A stretch of DNA of 64,000 bases from Methanobacteriota archaeon. Lineage in GTDB: Archaea > Methanobacteriota > Methanobacteria > Methanobacteriales > Methanobacteriaceae. A program made the position numbers and the translations under genes. Position 1 is the stretch's first letter. The number at the start of each line of letters is the position of its first letter. Below, piece after piece: positions 26,424-35,463 of the stretch. The stretch covers positions 1 through 64,000 of the forward strand of contig JAEZRD010000108.1 in NCBI GenBank assembly GCA_023440975.1. Direction: 5' to 3'. Under the pieces are notes generated by a model. It ran no database searches. It saw nothing but the letters and a program-made list of their open reading frames with translations, and had not been told where the DNA came from.

Positions 26424-28139
26424 ATGAAAGTCGTAGTGTGTCAAAATTGTGGTGCTAAATACCAATTAGATGATGATGAAGACCTTGAAGGTTTTGAATG
26501 CAGTATTTGTACTGGTAATTTAGAAAAACTAGAAGAATACACAACAACTGGAGAATCTAAAAGAAAACAAACTAATTCTAACCAAAATTTTAAAGATTCT
26601 AAACTAGTTTTCTGTGAAGATTGCGGTTTAAAATATGTTCTAGGTAAAAATGATAATGTAAATGAATATGAATGTGTAAGCTGTGGAGGTAAATTAAAAC
26701 TAGTATCTGGAGAAGAAGAGTTAGCTCCAGCACCTCAACCAACAGAACCATATTTATATGAAAAAACTGCAACAACCCCTGGAAAAAGACACGATATAAA
26801 TAAATTAAAAAAAGATTTAGATCAATCTAAAAATGAATTAATAGAAAAAAAATCTAAAACTCCAAAACCAAGTATCAGCACTAAACCTAAAACCTCAACC
26901 CCTGAAAAACATGGTAAAAACGAGGAATATCAATCACAATATGCTGAAAACATTCTTAAAAAGAGTGTGAGAGTGGGACCTAAAGGTAAAATATCAGATG
27001 AACTAACTGATTATTTAAATAAAACAGAAAAACAAGTATCTCAACCTAAACCTCAACCAAAAACTAACACTCAAGAAAAATCTAAAAAACAACCAAGACC
27101 CACAAGAAATATCGAAAATGATCGTTATGAATTAGCACTATATAAATATCATGATGAATTAAAAAAACAAATGAAACAAGATTACTTAGAAGGAATTAAA
27201 GAAGCTTCACTAGGAGATAGTTCATTTGAAAAATTTAAAAACCTTATAAAAGAAGAATTTAGAGGTTATAAAAACGATTTAACACACAATCCAAAACTAA
27301 TCCATACAGATATTAGAACTCCAAACGGTTATCAAACAAATAGACAAGAATTAATCCCACACCCAAATGAAGAAAACTTATCATATCATGCACTATACAT
27401 TGTTGTAGGTTCTATAATAGCAATAATTGGATTAGCAGATGTTTTAATATCTAATAGAGTAGGAAGCATATTATTCATTATGATAGGTATCATAATAATC
27501 ATTGTAGGATTCTATAAACGTTACTCATATGCAGATAATGAAGCAAGAGGAAGAATCATACGTGCAAAATTATTAACACTTCCTGAAGAATATTATGTAT
27601 TATACTATGTACGACCTCCAGAATCTAATAAAGGTATTAATCACGTGGTAATAGGCCCTACAGGAATATACACTATTGTATCACAAAAATACACATCTAA
27701 AGAAGATAAAGTAAGTATTAAACAAGATAAAGAAAATGTTAGACTTATAGGAAGCACTGGATCATTAGAAGAATACTTAGCAAACAAAAATTCACTAAAA
27801 ATAGTATCAAACTTCAGAGACAAACAAACCCATTTCCAAGTAAAAGATGAAAAAATCAAATTTGATACTAATAACAAAATAAAACAAGAAACCTTAATAT
27901 TAAATGAGAAACTATCACAATTCTTAGATGATAATGGCTTACGAGGAATACATATAGAACCATTAGTTGGTTTTGTAAATAATGAAGTAGCTGTAATAAA
28001 TGTAGTGCTAACTAATGAAGATCTTTTCCTAGAAGAACTTTTATACAAAATAACACACAGTGAACGTAAAATTGACGAATTAACAATTCATAAATGTGCA
28101 GTTTTATTATCACAATACTCTGCTGAATGTTCCTCATAA
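26424..28139 (+). CDS. Zinc-ribbon, two-TM protein with NERD-like domain lacking the catalytic acid
   Basis: Residues 1-95 hold two CxxC...CxxC zinc ribbons (CQNC/CSIC and CEDC/CVSC). A charged linker rich in Pro and Lys runs to about 320. Two membrane helices follow (about 324-341 and 348-364), then a cytoplasmic domain that looks like NERD (nuclease-related): GINHVVIGPTGIYTIVSQKY at 404-423 matches its iDHvvvgpxGiFviExK core. The usual Glu of ExK is Ser420, although the Lys is kept (K422), so nuclease activity is doubtful. The later NKIKQETLILNEKLSQFL matches the NERD NPxxQ block. GAGGATT precedes the ATG. It may be a membrane sensor or scaffold; function unknown. Confidence 0.7.
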   Translation: MKVVVCQNCGAKYQLDDDEDLEGFECSICTGNLEKLEEYTTTGESKRKQTNSNQNFKDSKLVFCEDCGLKYVLGKNDNVNEYECVSCGGKLKLVSGEEELAPAPQPTEPYLYEKTATTPGKRHDINKLKKDLDQSKNELIEKKSKTPKPSISTKPKTSTPEKHGKNEEYQSQYAENILKKSVRVGPKGKISDELTDYLNKTEKQVSQPKPQPKTNTQEKSKKQPRPTRNIENDRYELALYKYHDELKKQMKQDYLEGIKEASLGDSSFEKFKNLIKEEFRGYKNDLTHNPKLIHTDIRTPNGYQTNRQELIPHPNEENLSYHALYIVVGSIIAIIGLADVLISNRVGSILFIMIGIIIIIVGFYKRYSYADNEARGRIIRAKLLTLPEEYYVLYYVRPPESNKGINHVVIGPTGIYTIVSQKYTSKEDKVSIKQDKENVRLIGSTGSLEEYLANKNSLKIVSNFRDKQTHFQVKDEKIKFDTNNKIKQETLILNEKLSQFLDDNGLRGIHIEPLVGFVNNEVAVINVVLTNEDLFLEELLYKITHSERKIDELTIHKCAVLLSQYSAECSS

Positions 28140-28189
28140 AATGTGGAGCAATCTATTTTCTATTTTTTAAAAAATTAAAGTGATTTAGT

Positions 28190-28756
28190 ATGCTTGGAAT
28201 TCTCACAGGATTAATATCATCAGGAATATCTCAATTTATAGAAGTAACTAAATTATATAAGGTTGCAACTTTTTTTAATGGGCTCCGAAAGAAAAATTAT
28301 AGAAGAGAAGTTAAAAGAAGAGTAGCGAGATGTGGTGAAGATTTATCAGTAAACAATCATTGTATTGTCACTAATACAACTTATCTTGGAAATAATGTTA
28401 ATTTTAATGGAATGCACATTCAAGGTAAAGGAGAAGTAAGAATAGGTGATAACTTCCATTCAGGTATTGAAAATATGATAATTACAGATATACATAATTA
28501 TGAAGGGGAAGCAATACCTTATGATGAAACAATTATCTCAAAAGATGTAATAATTGAAGATAATGTCTGGTTAGGAAATCGTGTGATTATATTACCTGGA
28601 GTTACAATTCAAGAAGGAGCTATAGTTCAAGCAGGAAGTACAGTAGTTAAAGATGTTCCTAGTTGTGCTATAGTTGGTGGACATCCTGCTAAAGTTTTCA
28701 AATATCGAGATGTACAACATTATAATCAGTTAAAAGCTGAAGGTAAATTCCATTAA
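28190..28756 (+). CDS. Hexapeptide-repeat (left-handed beta-helix) acyltransferase
   Basis: A 188-residue protein with an N-terminal amphipathic region, then hexapeptide repeats (for example VIIEDNVWLGNRVIILPGVT and IGDNFHSG) and the C-terminal SAIVGGHPAKVF-type motif (here CAIVGGHPAKVFKYR). This is the WbbJ/LacA-type O- or N-acetyltransferase family that acetylates sugars. The His in DIHNY is the likely catalytic base. Its place beside a flippase and nonulosonic acid genes suggests that it modifies a surface glycan sugar. AAAGTGATT lies upstream of the ATG. Confidence 0.88.
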   Translation: MLGILTGLISSGISQFIEVTKLYKVATFFNGLRKKNYRREVKRRVARCGEDLSVNNHCIVTNTTYLGNNVNFNGMHIQGKGEVRIGDNFHSGIENMIITDIHNYEGEAIPYDETIISKDVIIEDNVWLGNRVIILPGVTIQEGAIVQAGSTVVKDVPSCAIVGGHPAKVFKYRDVQHYNQLKAEGKFH

Positions 28757-28776
28757 AAATTTTAAACAATTTTTTT

Positions 28777-30219
28777 TTAATTAATCATTTTTTTAAAGAA
28801 TCTGATTTCTTCTATTTTTATACATTTCATTGCAAAAATAAGAATGAAATAAACAATAATTCCAACAATAATTGCAATTAAAACATTTATTATTCCTACA
28901 GGGTTTAAGAATTTAACTACAATCCCCATTATTGCTGAAGCAATGATAATTTTTATAGTTGAATTTCTTTCAAAAGGTAACTTATGATATTTACTACTTT
29001 TAATTGTTGTAACTACAAATGCCGCAATATAACAAACGAGTGTAACAGCTGCTGCACCAATGATTCCTAAATAAGGTACCAGTAAAATATTCAATCCAAT
29101 ATTAGCTATTGCTACAATTATCCATAATTTTCCTAAAATTTTAGTGTCCTTTTCTAAAATTAAAATATTATTAGTTATTCCATAAACTCCCATGAATACT
29201 GCACCTAAACATACGAATGGAGTTACTAAATAACCTCCTGTAGCAATGGTGTATGTGGTTATACTTAAAAGTAAAGGTTTACTAAGTACACTCATTCCTA
29301 CGGCTGCAGGAACAGTTAATAAAAGATAATATTTCATACTATATCTCATATAATAATCAACAGTTCCCCAATCTCCTTTTTCATAGAATTCTGGTAAAAT
29401 TGCAGGTAATAAAACTGCAAATGGAGATAAAAACATTAATAATACACTACCAAGAGCATATCCTGGAGAATAACAACCAACTGCAGTTGCTCCTAATATT
29501 CCACTAATCACATATTTATCACTTGAATCAACAACCCATGAACTTACATTATTTGGAATAGTCGGAATAGCAAAAGCCAACTCTTCCTTAAGATTCTTAT
29601 ATGATGGTCTGCTAAATCCAAGATATCCAACTACCATAAATAACATCATAATAAATACTGCAACATATCCACTTAGTAGTCCTAAAACAACAGTTTCAAT
29701 ATGATAACCTAAATACACCAGAACAATACATACAAAAACACCAATATAACTTTGTAAAATCAGAAAGAGACTATACTTCTTCATCTGTTGGAAAGTTCTA
29801 AAGAAACTAATTAACATCAAATTCAAACAAGCAAAAAATGAAATTAAAGCAGTAATATACAATATTTGCAAATTCCCATTAAACAAAGCATTAGCAATAG
29901 AAGTTCTAAAAATCAACAATAACCCACAAATAATCAAAGTAGATAAAAGTGTAACACTTATCATACTATAAAAAGAACCTCTAATCTTATTTTTATCTTT
30001 TTCAGCAGATAAAAACCTTACCATAGTATAAGGCAAACCAAGATTAGCTATATTTGGAATAAGAGCAACTGTAGTAGTAACTTGAGCCCACATACCATAC
30101 TCAGCAGTTGAAAAACTCTTAGTAATAATTGGTATGAATATAAGTCCACTTAAACTAATTAAGATATTAGTAAGACCAACTAAACCTATTCTTTGGACAA
30201 ATTTCACATACTGACTCAA
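28777..30219 (-). CDS. Polysaccharide/oligosaccharide flippase (MATE-fold, Wzx-like)
   Basis: About 480 residues with 13-14 hydrophobic segments and no large soluble domain. The start GLTNILISLSGLIFIPIITKSFSTAEYGMWAQ is typical of Wzx-type flippases that move lipid-linked glycans across the membrane. The frame opens with GTG at 30228 inside a GTAGGTG ribosome site, so I place the start at TTG 30219 (MSQYVKF), 6 bases downstream of that site. It overlaps no gene but lies only about 15 bases from the GT-B-like gene upstream, suggesting one operon with the nonulosonic acid genes. Confidence 0.88.
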   Translation of the reverse strand: MSQYVKFVQRIGLVGLTNILISLSGLIFIPIITKSFSTAEYGMWAQVTTTVALIPNIANLGLPYTMVRFLSAEKDKNKIRGSFYSMISVTLLSTLIICGLLLIFRTSIANALFNGNLQILYITALISFFACLNLMLISFFRTFQQMKKYSLFLILQSYIGVFVCIVLVYLGYHIETVVLGLLSGYVAVFIMMLFMVVGYLGFSRPSYKNLKEELAFAIPTIPNNVSSWVVDSSDKYVISGILGATAVGCYSPGYALGSVLLMFLSPFAVLLPAILPEFYEKGDWGTVDYYMRYSMKYYLLLTVPAAVGMSVLSKPLLLSITTYTIATGGYLVTPFVCLGAVFMGVYGITNNILILEKDTKILGKLWIIVAIANIGLNILLVPYLGIIGAAAVTLVCYIAAFVVTTIKSSKYHKLPFERNSTIKIIIASAIMGIVVKFLNPVGIINVLIAIIVGIIVYFILIFAMKCIKIEEIRFFKKMIN

Positions 30220-30234
30220 AACATACACCTACAC

Positions 30235-31701
30235 TTACTCATTATGAGCTCTCATTATATTATCATTCAATATAATATCTTTTAAAAGTTGCTCATCATA
30301 ATTTTTAAAGAAAAAATCAGTATTATAACTGTTTAAATCAAGATCATTCAATTTATTAATCATATCATTAGAATTTCTAACTTTCACAACAATATTCTTC
30401 TCAATTAAATCATCCAAATACTCTATTCCCGGAACATCAACAATAAAAGTTTTACAATTAAAAGCTAAACCTTCATAAATTGCAGTTGAAAAAGCCCCAA
30501 CTTGATACTCAGATTCAGCAAACAATTGATATAATGCAGGATTATCATTATCAACAACATTAAAATTACATTGTTTTTGAGCTTCTAAAAGCTTAGGATA
30601 ATTCTCTCTCCAAGTTTCATACTCTCCAGGATGTAACTTATAAATAAACTCATATTCCTCTTCATCTAATTTACTAGCTAATTCAAATGCAAATTCACTT
30701 AAATATTTACCAATAACCCCCTGAGATATGAAAAGTATTTGATTTTTCTTTTTTTCCACATCTTTATACTTTTTACTATTCTCTTCAAAATAAGGAAAAC
30801 CTATACTAAAAATAGAATGTTTTTTAATAGGATAAGCACTAGCATCCTGCCAATAATCCCCAAAACTCAATATTTTATTTGGAAAATATTCAATATGTTC
30901 ATAACTACCACTTTTAAGAGTAATATTCTCACTAGGATAACTATAACCTAAATGATATTTACTAATAACACCATGTTGTAACTCTAAAATATCCACACCT
31001 AAATCCTTACAAGCCGCAATTAATGGCTTATTTTCATAAGCAACAACAGCATAAACCTGTCTAACTTTTTTTTCAGTTAATAATTGTTTATACTTCTCAT
31101 ACTCATACTGAAAATTAAGAATATGATCAGTGAATATTTCAAACAAGTTAACATCAACACCAAAACTTGCACGAATCAATGTTTCAATACTACGAATAGT
31201 TTCAGACTCTTTCTCAGTATACTCTATTTTATGAGTCTTTTTATAAAAATAAGAAGCAAGTAAAATCCGATCATTAAATTTCACATGTTTATCTTTTTTA
31301 ATATAATGTTTGTTTAAATATGGAGAATCAATTATCTCATAAGACTTACCCATTTCATCAAGAGTATCACCTAAAAAATAACTGTAAATATCCATATACT
31401 TTCCATTATTTAAAACTTTACGAGGATGGTTAAAAATAAGAACATCATAAGTATCCTTACCACTTAAAGGATTATAAAGAATACTATTCTTAATAAAAGG
31501 TAAAAATGATTTGAATTTATCAAATAAACTAACACTAGATTGCTGAGCACTACTAAAAATATTAAGTTTACGAGTAATTTCATAATAAAGATATAAACGA
31601 ACTAATTCCCAAGGATAAACCTTTTGAATCTTAATATAATTAAGATTATGTTCATTTTCAAGTTTAAAAAATTCAGTACAAACCTCTTTCACTGTCATCA
31701 T
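30235..31701 (-). CDS. Probable GT-B glycosyltransferase (polysialyltransferase/capsule-like)
   Basis: A soluble 488-residue protein. The LELQHGVISKYHLGYSYP block and the later EYEFIYKLHPGEYETWRENYP match the HG and HP motifs of bacterial polysialyltransferases and CDP-glycerol-type transferases, where both His residues bind the nucleotide. The AIYEGLAFNCKTFIVD region is typical of a donor-site Glu loop. Position next to neuB and the neuA-like fusion makes transfer of a CMP-activated nonulosonic acid plausible, which is inference. Start: one of two adjacent ATGs at 31701 and 31698, after AAAGGTT. Confidence 0.65.
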   Translation of the reverse strand: MMTVKEVCTEFFKLENEHNLNYIKIQKVYPWELVRLYLYYEITRKLNIFSSAQQSSVSLFDKFKSFLPFIKNSILYNPLSGKDTYDVLIFNHPRKVLNNGKYMDIYSYFLGDTLDEMGKSYEIIDSPYLNKHYIKKDKHVKFNDRILLASYFYKKTHKIEYTEKESETIRSIETLIRASFGVDVNLFEIFTDHILNFQYEYEKYKQLLTEKKVRQVYAVVAYENKPLIAACKDLGVDILELQHGVISKYHLGYSYPSENITLKSGSYEHIEYFPNKILSFGDYWQDASAYPIKKHSIFSIGFPYFEENSKKYKDVEKKKNQILFISQGVIGKYLSEFAFELASKLDEEEYEFIYKLHPGEYETWRENYPKLLEAQKQCNFNVVDNDNPALYQLFAESEYQVGAFSTAIYEGLAFNCKTFIVDVPGIEYLDDLIEKNIVVKVRNSNDMINKLNDLDLNSYNTDFFFKNYDEQLLKDIILNDNIMRAHNE

Positions 31702-31745
31702 TTTAATTTAACCTTTCCCATAAAATTTTATTATAAAATAAATGT

Positions 31746-32798
31746 TTATTTCAACATATCATAATCTAACAAATCGTCTTCTTTAATAAACTTTTTAACT
31801 TCTCTACCAATAACATTATCTAATTCATTAGGAGAAATACCAGTACCTGGACGCTTAAATGTTAAATCCTCAACTGTAATAACTTCTCCCACATCAATGT
31901 CACGATTAGCTATAATGGATCTACGAGCCTGCATACGAGCTGCAGCCTCACACTCAAGAGGAACTTTATCATACTGACCATTAATAGTTTTAATAAACTC
32001 AATATTTCTAAAGAAAGTTCTAACATCATCCGGATCCATAGCATGATAATGATCATTACCTTGTAAAGTTTTATCAAGAGTAAAATGCTTTTCAAGAATA
32101 TTAGCACCATACAAATAAGCAGTAGTAAGAACTAACATTCCACTATCGGGTTTAGTGTGATCAGAATAACCAATATCATACTCAGGATATAAATTCTTAA
32201 GATTTTTAATCATTAATAAATTAGCATCCTCAAAAGCAGTAGGATAAGATAAAACACAATGCATCACACCGATATCACGATTCTCCTCATCTTCAATAGT
32301 TTTTATGGCATCAGAAATTTCTTTAGTAGTTGAAGCACCAGTAGAAATAATAATTGGTTTATTCTTACGAGCAATAGCTTTAATAAAAGGAATATTAGTC
32401 AAATCAGATGAAGAAATCTTATAAACATCCATAAAACTATCTAAATAATCAACAGAATCAAAATCAAAAGGAGTAGAAAGAAACATTATACCAATACTTT
32501 CACAATATTCAGCAATCTCTTCATACTCATCTTTTCCAAATGAATCAAACTTCTTAAACAATTCATACTGAGAAGTAGTAGGTTCTTCATTCATATCCCA
32601 ATATGCAGGAGAATTTTTAGAAGCTATAGTATCTGCTTTATAACTTTGAAACTTAACGGCTCCACAACCAGCATCTTTAGCCTCCTTAACCATTAATTTA
32701 GCAGCTTCCATATTACTAATATTCTCTTTTTTAGCTATATCATAATAATTAACACCAATTTCAGCAATTAAAAATGGTTCAACATCAAAAATACTCAA
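31746..32798 (-). CDS. neuB: NeuB-type nonulosonic acid synthase
   Basis: The enzyme condenses phosphoenolpyruvate with a hexosamine-derived sugar to give a nine-carbon sialic, legionaminic or pseudaminic acid. The N-terminal TIM barrel starts FLIAEIGVNY, with GCGAVKFQSYKADT and YKISSSDLTNIPFIK. IGYSDHT is the metal-binding turn. The C-terminal SAF (antifreeze-like) domain starts near residue 285 with RRSIIANRDIDVGE and has FKRPGTGISP. At 350 residues it is full length. Start is TTG at 32798 with GGGAG upstream; it overlaps the stop of the neuA-like gene in TTGA, so the two are co-translated. Which acid is made cannot be settled from sequence here. Confidence 0.92.
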   Translation of the reverse strand: MSIFDVEPFLIAEIGVNYYDIAKKENISNMEAAKLMVKEAKDAGCGAVKFQSYKADTIASKNSPAYWDMNEEPTTSQYELFKKFDSFGKDEYEEIAEYCESIGIMFLSTPFDFDSVDYLDSFMDVYKISSSDLTNIPFIKAIARKNKPIIISTGASTTKEISDAIKTIEDEENRDIGVMHCVLSYPTAFEDANLLMIKNLKNLYPEYDIGYSDHTKPDSGMLVLTTAYLYGANILEKHFTLDKTLQGNDHYHAMDPDDVRTFFRNIEFIKTINGQYDKVPLECEAAARMQARRSIIANRDIDVGEVITVEDLTFKRPGTGISPNELDNVIGREVKKFIKEDDLLDYDMLK

Positions 32799-34471
32799 TT
32801 TAACAAATCTCCCTTATTTTTTTCAAATTCCATAAATTTAGGTTTAACAATATTCAATAAGTTCTCAAAACCATGACGCACATCAACATTCTTCATACGA
32901 TTACTCATTTCCAATCTTAAATCAAAATCATTAACAGTATTCTCTAAAGTACTAGTTAATTCATCATCACTAACTTTTGAACCTAATCCAAGATTAATAA
33001 AACCATTATCAATATTACCAAAAATATGATTCAATTCCCGTTGATTTTGACAAAGACAAACACAAGGAACACCAATAGAAGCGATTTCATACATGGTTCT
33101 ACCAGCAGAAGTGAAAATCAGATCAGCAGAAATCATATACTCACTAATATTTTTAACATTCTCAAAAATATCAATATTCTCATAACTAGAATATTCTTCT
33201 TTTATTCCTTTCTTATCTTTATAACCTAAACCAAGAATAACTTTAACATTTCCATTGTAACTGCTGTTTATAATACAATCCAATGTTTTCTTGGTTAAAT
33301 TATTAGGATCAGTTCCACCAAAAGTTAAGAGAATCTCATTAACTTCCTCTTTAACCTCTTTATAAGGTTGATAATAAAACTCATCTTTAAGAATATAATA
33401 ACTATGGCCACTATACAAATTTTTAAGAGGAATCTTATGCTCATATAATGCATCACAAACTACATCAGCATACTTAACTCCTCCACCCAAATCTTCAAAA
33501 TTAAGAACAAAATAACCATTATCCTTTAAACTCTTAACATAATCAGAAGAAGTATTTAAAATATCATTAATAACTATATCTGGATGATAATCATTAATTT
33601 TATTTAATAAATCTTCTTCTCCTTTATGAGTAAAATAAGGATAATTATAATTATTTATAATATCAATACCAATTTCTTTTTCTTCATCTAATAAAAATAA
33701 AACATCATGATTAATTAATTTAGATGCAATAGCTAAACCTCTATAAATATGACCTGTACCAATTTCATGAGAAGCATCAGCCTTAATAATAATTCGTTTT
33801 TTCTGAAGAAGACGCTCAGCAACCCACCAATCTTCATAATTATCAATATCAATACTTTCCTGATGACTAACAGGAATTAAATCAATTTTATCTCCTAAAC
33901 GTGAATTTTCAGTAATGAAATCTCTTTTAGTTGCAAAAACAGAACCAGTTTCACGAAATTCCTTAGGCAAATATTGACGATTAAGTCTTTTTTCATATAA
34001 AGGATAATATGACTGTTTATTATCATCAAAACCCCAACTCAAATGTCTATCATCAACAACACTAATAACAGTATCATTACCAGATTCAAGCTTTTCAATA
34101 GCCTTATTTAAAGTACTAGGCTTTAAAAGTGGACTTGTAGGTTGAAGGGTAATCACAAAATCGTACTTATCTCCAATTTTTTCCTCTTGTTGAAGAGTAG
34201 CATCATAAATAACTGGATCTAAGGGCACATTATCTTCAGCTAAATCCCCAGAACGCTTAATAACATCTGCACCAAACTTTTCAGAAATAAATTTAATCTC
34301 ATCATCATCTGTTGTAACAACAACATCATCAATATAACTAGAAGATTTAGCATGATTGATAGTATGAGCTATTAAAGGTTTATCATCCATAATACGAATA
34401 TTTTTACGAGGAATACCTTTAGAACCTCCTCTAGCAGGAATAACCACTAAAATCTTATTATCTTTATACAT
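32795..34471 (-). CDS. Fusion: CMP-nonulosonate cytidylyltransferase (NeuA-like) plus PseG-like domain
   Basis: The N-terminal 225 residues are a CMP-sialic acid synthetase type: ILVVIPARGGSKGIPRKN is the CTP-binding loop and FVITLQPTSPLL follows. From about residue 230 a PseG/SpsG-like GT-B domain begins with IIIKADASHEIGTGHIYRGLA. In pseudaminic acid synthesis PseG removes UDP from the trideoxy-diacetamido sugar. Similar fusions occur in legionaminate and related loci. The protein therefore carries the hydrolase step before NeuB and the activation step after it. The frame extends to GTG at 34489, but ATG at 34471 (MYKDNKI) is a better start. Genes for the earlier UDP-sugar steps are not in the window. 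Confidence 0.88.
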   Translation of the reverse strand: MYKDNKILVVIPARGGSKGIPRKNIRIMDDKPLIAHTINHAKSSSYIDDVVVTTDDDEIKFISEKFGADVIKRSGDLAEDNVPLDPVIYDATLQQEEKIGDKYDFVITLQPTSPLLKPSTLNKAIEKLESGNDTVISVVDDRHLSWGFDDNKQSYYPLYEKRLNRQYLPKEFRETGSVFATKRDFITENSRLGDKIDLIPVSHQESIDIDNYEDWWVAERLLQKKRIIIKADASHEIGTGHIYRGLAIASKLINHDVLFLLDEEKEIGIDIINNYNYPYFTHKGEEDLLNKINDYHPDIVINDILNTSSDYVKSLKDNGYFVLNFEDLGGGVKYADVVCDALYEHKIPLKNLYSGHSYYILKDEFYYQPYKEVKEEVNEILLTFGGTDPNNLTKKTLDCIINSSYNGNVKVILGLGYKDKKGIKEEYSSYENIDIFENVKNISEYMISADLIFTSAGRTMYEIASIGVPCVCLCQNQRELNHIFGNIDNGFINLGLGSKVSDDELTSTLENTVNDFDLRLEMSNRMKNVDVRHGFENLLNIVKPKFMEFEKNKGDLLN

Positions 34472-34606
34472 CTTAAAAAAATCTCTCACTTTTTTTATTA
34501 AATAATTAATTTATAGATTTATTATATGATTAGTATACTTCTTGAAATATTTATATTTTATTTTTAAAAGATTTTTAAAAAGAAAAAAATTATTAACAAA
34601 ATAATA

Positions 34607-34684
34607 TTTTAAAATTTAGTAACATGGTAACATAGTAACATCTAATTTTTTTTAAAATTTAGTAACATGGTAACATAGTAACAT
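34607..34684. repeat. Two 35-bp direct repeats with internal GTAACAT triplets
   Basis: A 35-base unit at 34607-34641 is repeated exactly at 34650-34684 (period 43). Each unit contains GTAACATGGTAACATAGTAACAT-type triplets, so six copies of TAACAT occur in under 80 bases. More GTAAC or GTTAC copies follow at about 34733 and 34810-34850. Iteron-like spacing suggests a protein-binding array; its role is not known. Confidence 0.7.
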
Positions 34685-34902
34685 GATTAGTGAGGTAATA
34701 TGGTGTATAGGTATGGCTCCTTTTTTTTGGCATGTTACTTTAAAAAATTTAAAAATTTAAAGCATTTTAAACTCTTTAAAAGGAAAAATAACTTCATAAA
34801 TTTCTTAGAAATGTAACATGTTAAAATGATGTATGTCGTGTTACCTTTTCAATAATAAACTTATTTATAAGCAAAATTCTCCGCAAGTGTAATAAAATGG
34901 TG

Positions 34903-34920
34903 ATACACATTGATGTGTAT
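34903..34920. promoter_or_regulatory. Perfect palindrome
   Basis: ATACACAT, TG, ATGTGTAT form an 8-bp inverted repeat with a 2-base centre, more GC-rich than its surroundings. It is typical of a dimeric regulator site, but it lies 430-560 bases from the nearest genes, so its target is uncertain. Confidence 0.45.
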
Positions 34921-35410
34921 TATGGCTATCTTCAGGTTATAATCAAAAAATTAAGTTCTCTTTACTATATATTATAATGCAGTCAGGAGATCACCTTTAA
35001 AACCTGTTTTATACTAAAGTTATAATTGATTTCTTATTGGTTCTATGACAAAATTTATTTGGTGCTTGTTTTTATTTTTTAAGGTTAATTTTTCTGTTTT
35101 TTTAAAAATAAATGATTTTTTTTGATTAAGTATCTTGGAAATTTTAAAGGATTATAAAATATTTTTTGAAAAATTAAGTTTTCCTTATTACTATAATATT
35201 ATGCCATGCACGGATTTCCATTTAAACCAATTTAATGTTAATTCAATGTATGATTATTGTATTTTTAACCATAAAATTTATTTAATGTATAATTTTTATT
35301 TTTTAACTATTTTCTTTTATTTTTTTAATGATTAAACAGATTTTTATATTAATTTTTGAAAATTGTTTTTATCTAAACTATTAAATATTTTATTTAACAA
35401 AAAATAGATA

Positions 35411-35422
35411 CATTATATAATT
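35411..35422 (+). promoter_or_regulatory. TATA box of hypD
   Basis: CATTATATAATT lies about 45-50 bases before the hypD ATG, a good position for an archaeal TATA element giving a short 5' leader. GGTG at 35452-35455 is the likely ribosome site. Confidence 0.45.
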
Positions 35423-35463
35423 AAAGAATTTTTATTAAAATTATTTATTATGGTGTAAACAAT

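Larger units (their letters stand above)
34472..35463. other. Gene-free intergenic region (about 1 kb)
   Basis: This nearly 1-kb stretch holds a direct repeat at 34607-34684, scattered GTAACAT motifs to about 34850, a perfect palindrome at 34903-34920 and a promoter for hypD. A 66-codon frame at 35135-35335 has no convincing ribosome site and an aromatic-rich, unlikely composition. It may be the control region of two divergent units (the neuA-like operon to the left, hypD to the right). Confidence 0.6.

Noticed and set aside
27641..28048. 135-codon frame antisense to the NERD-like gene
   Set aside because: Ser/Phe-rich mirror of a Lys/Glu-rich coding strand; no start signal.
34607..34684. 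Short direct repeats considered as a CRISPR array
   Set aside because: Only two units, an 8-base spacer and no cas genes nearby; the internal TAACAT triplets argue for a binding-site array.
35135..35335. 66-codon frame upstream of hypD
   Set aside because: Aromatic-rich unlikely protein, TTG-like opening without a ribosome site, in an AT-rich region; not supported as a gene.
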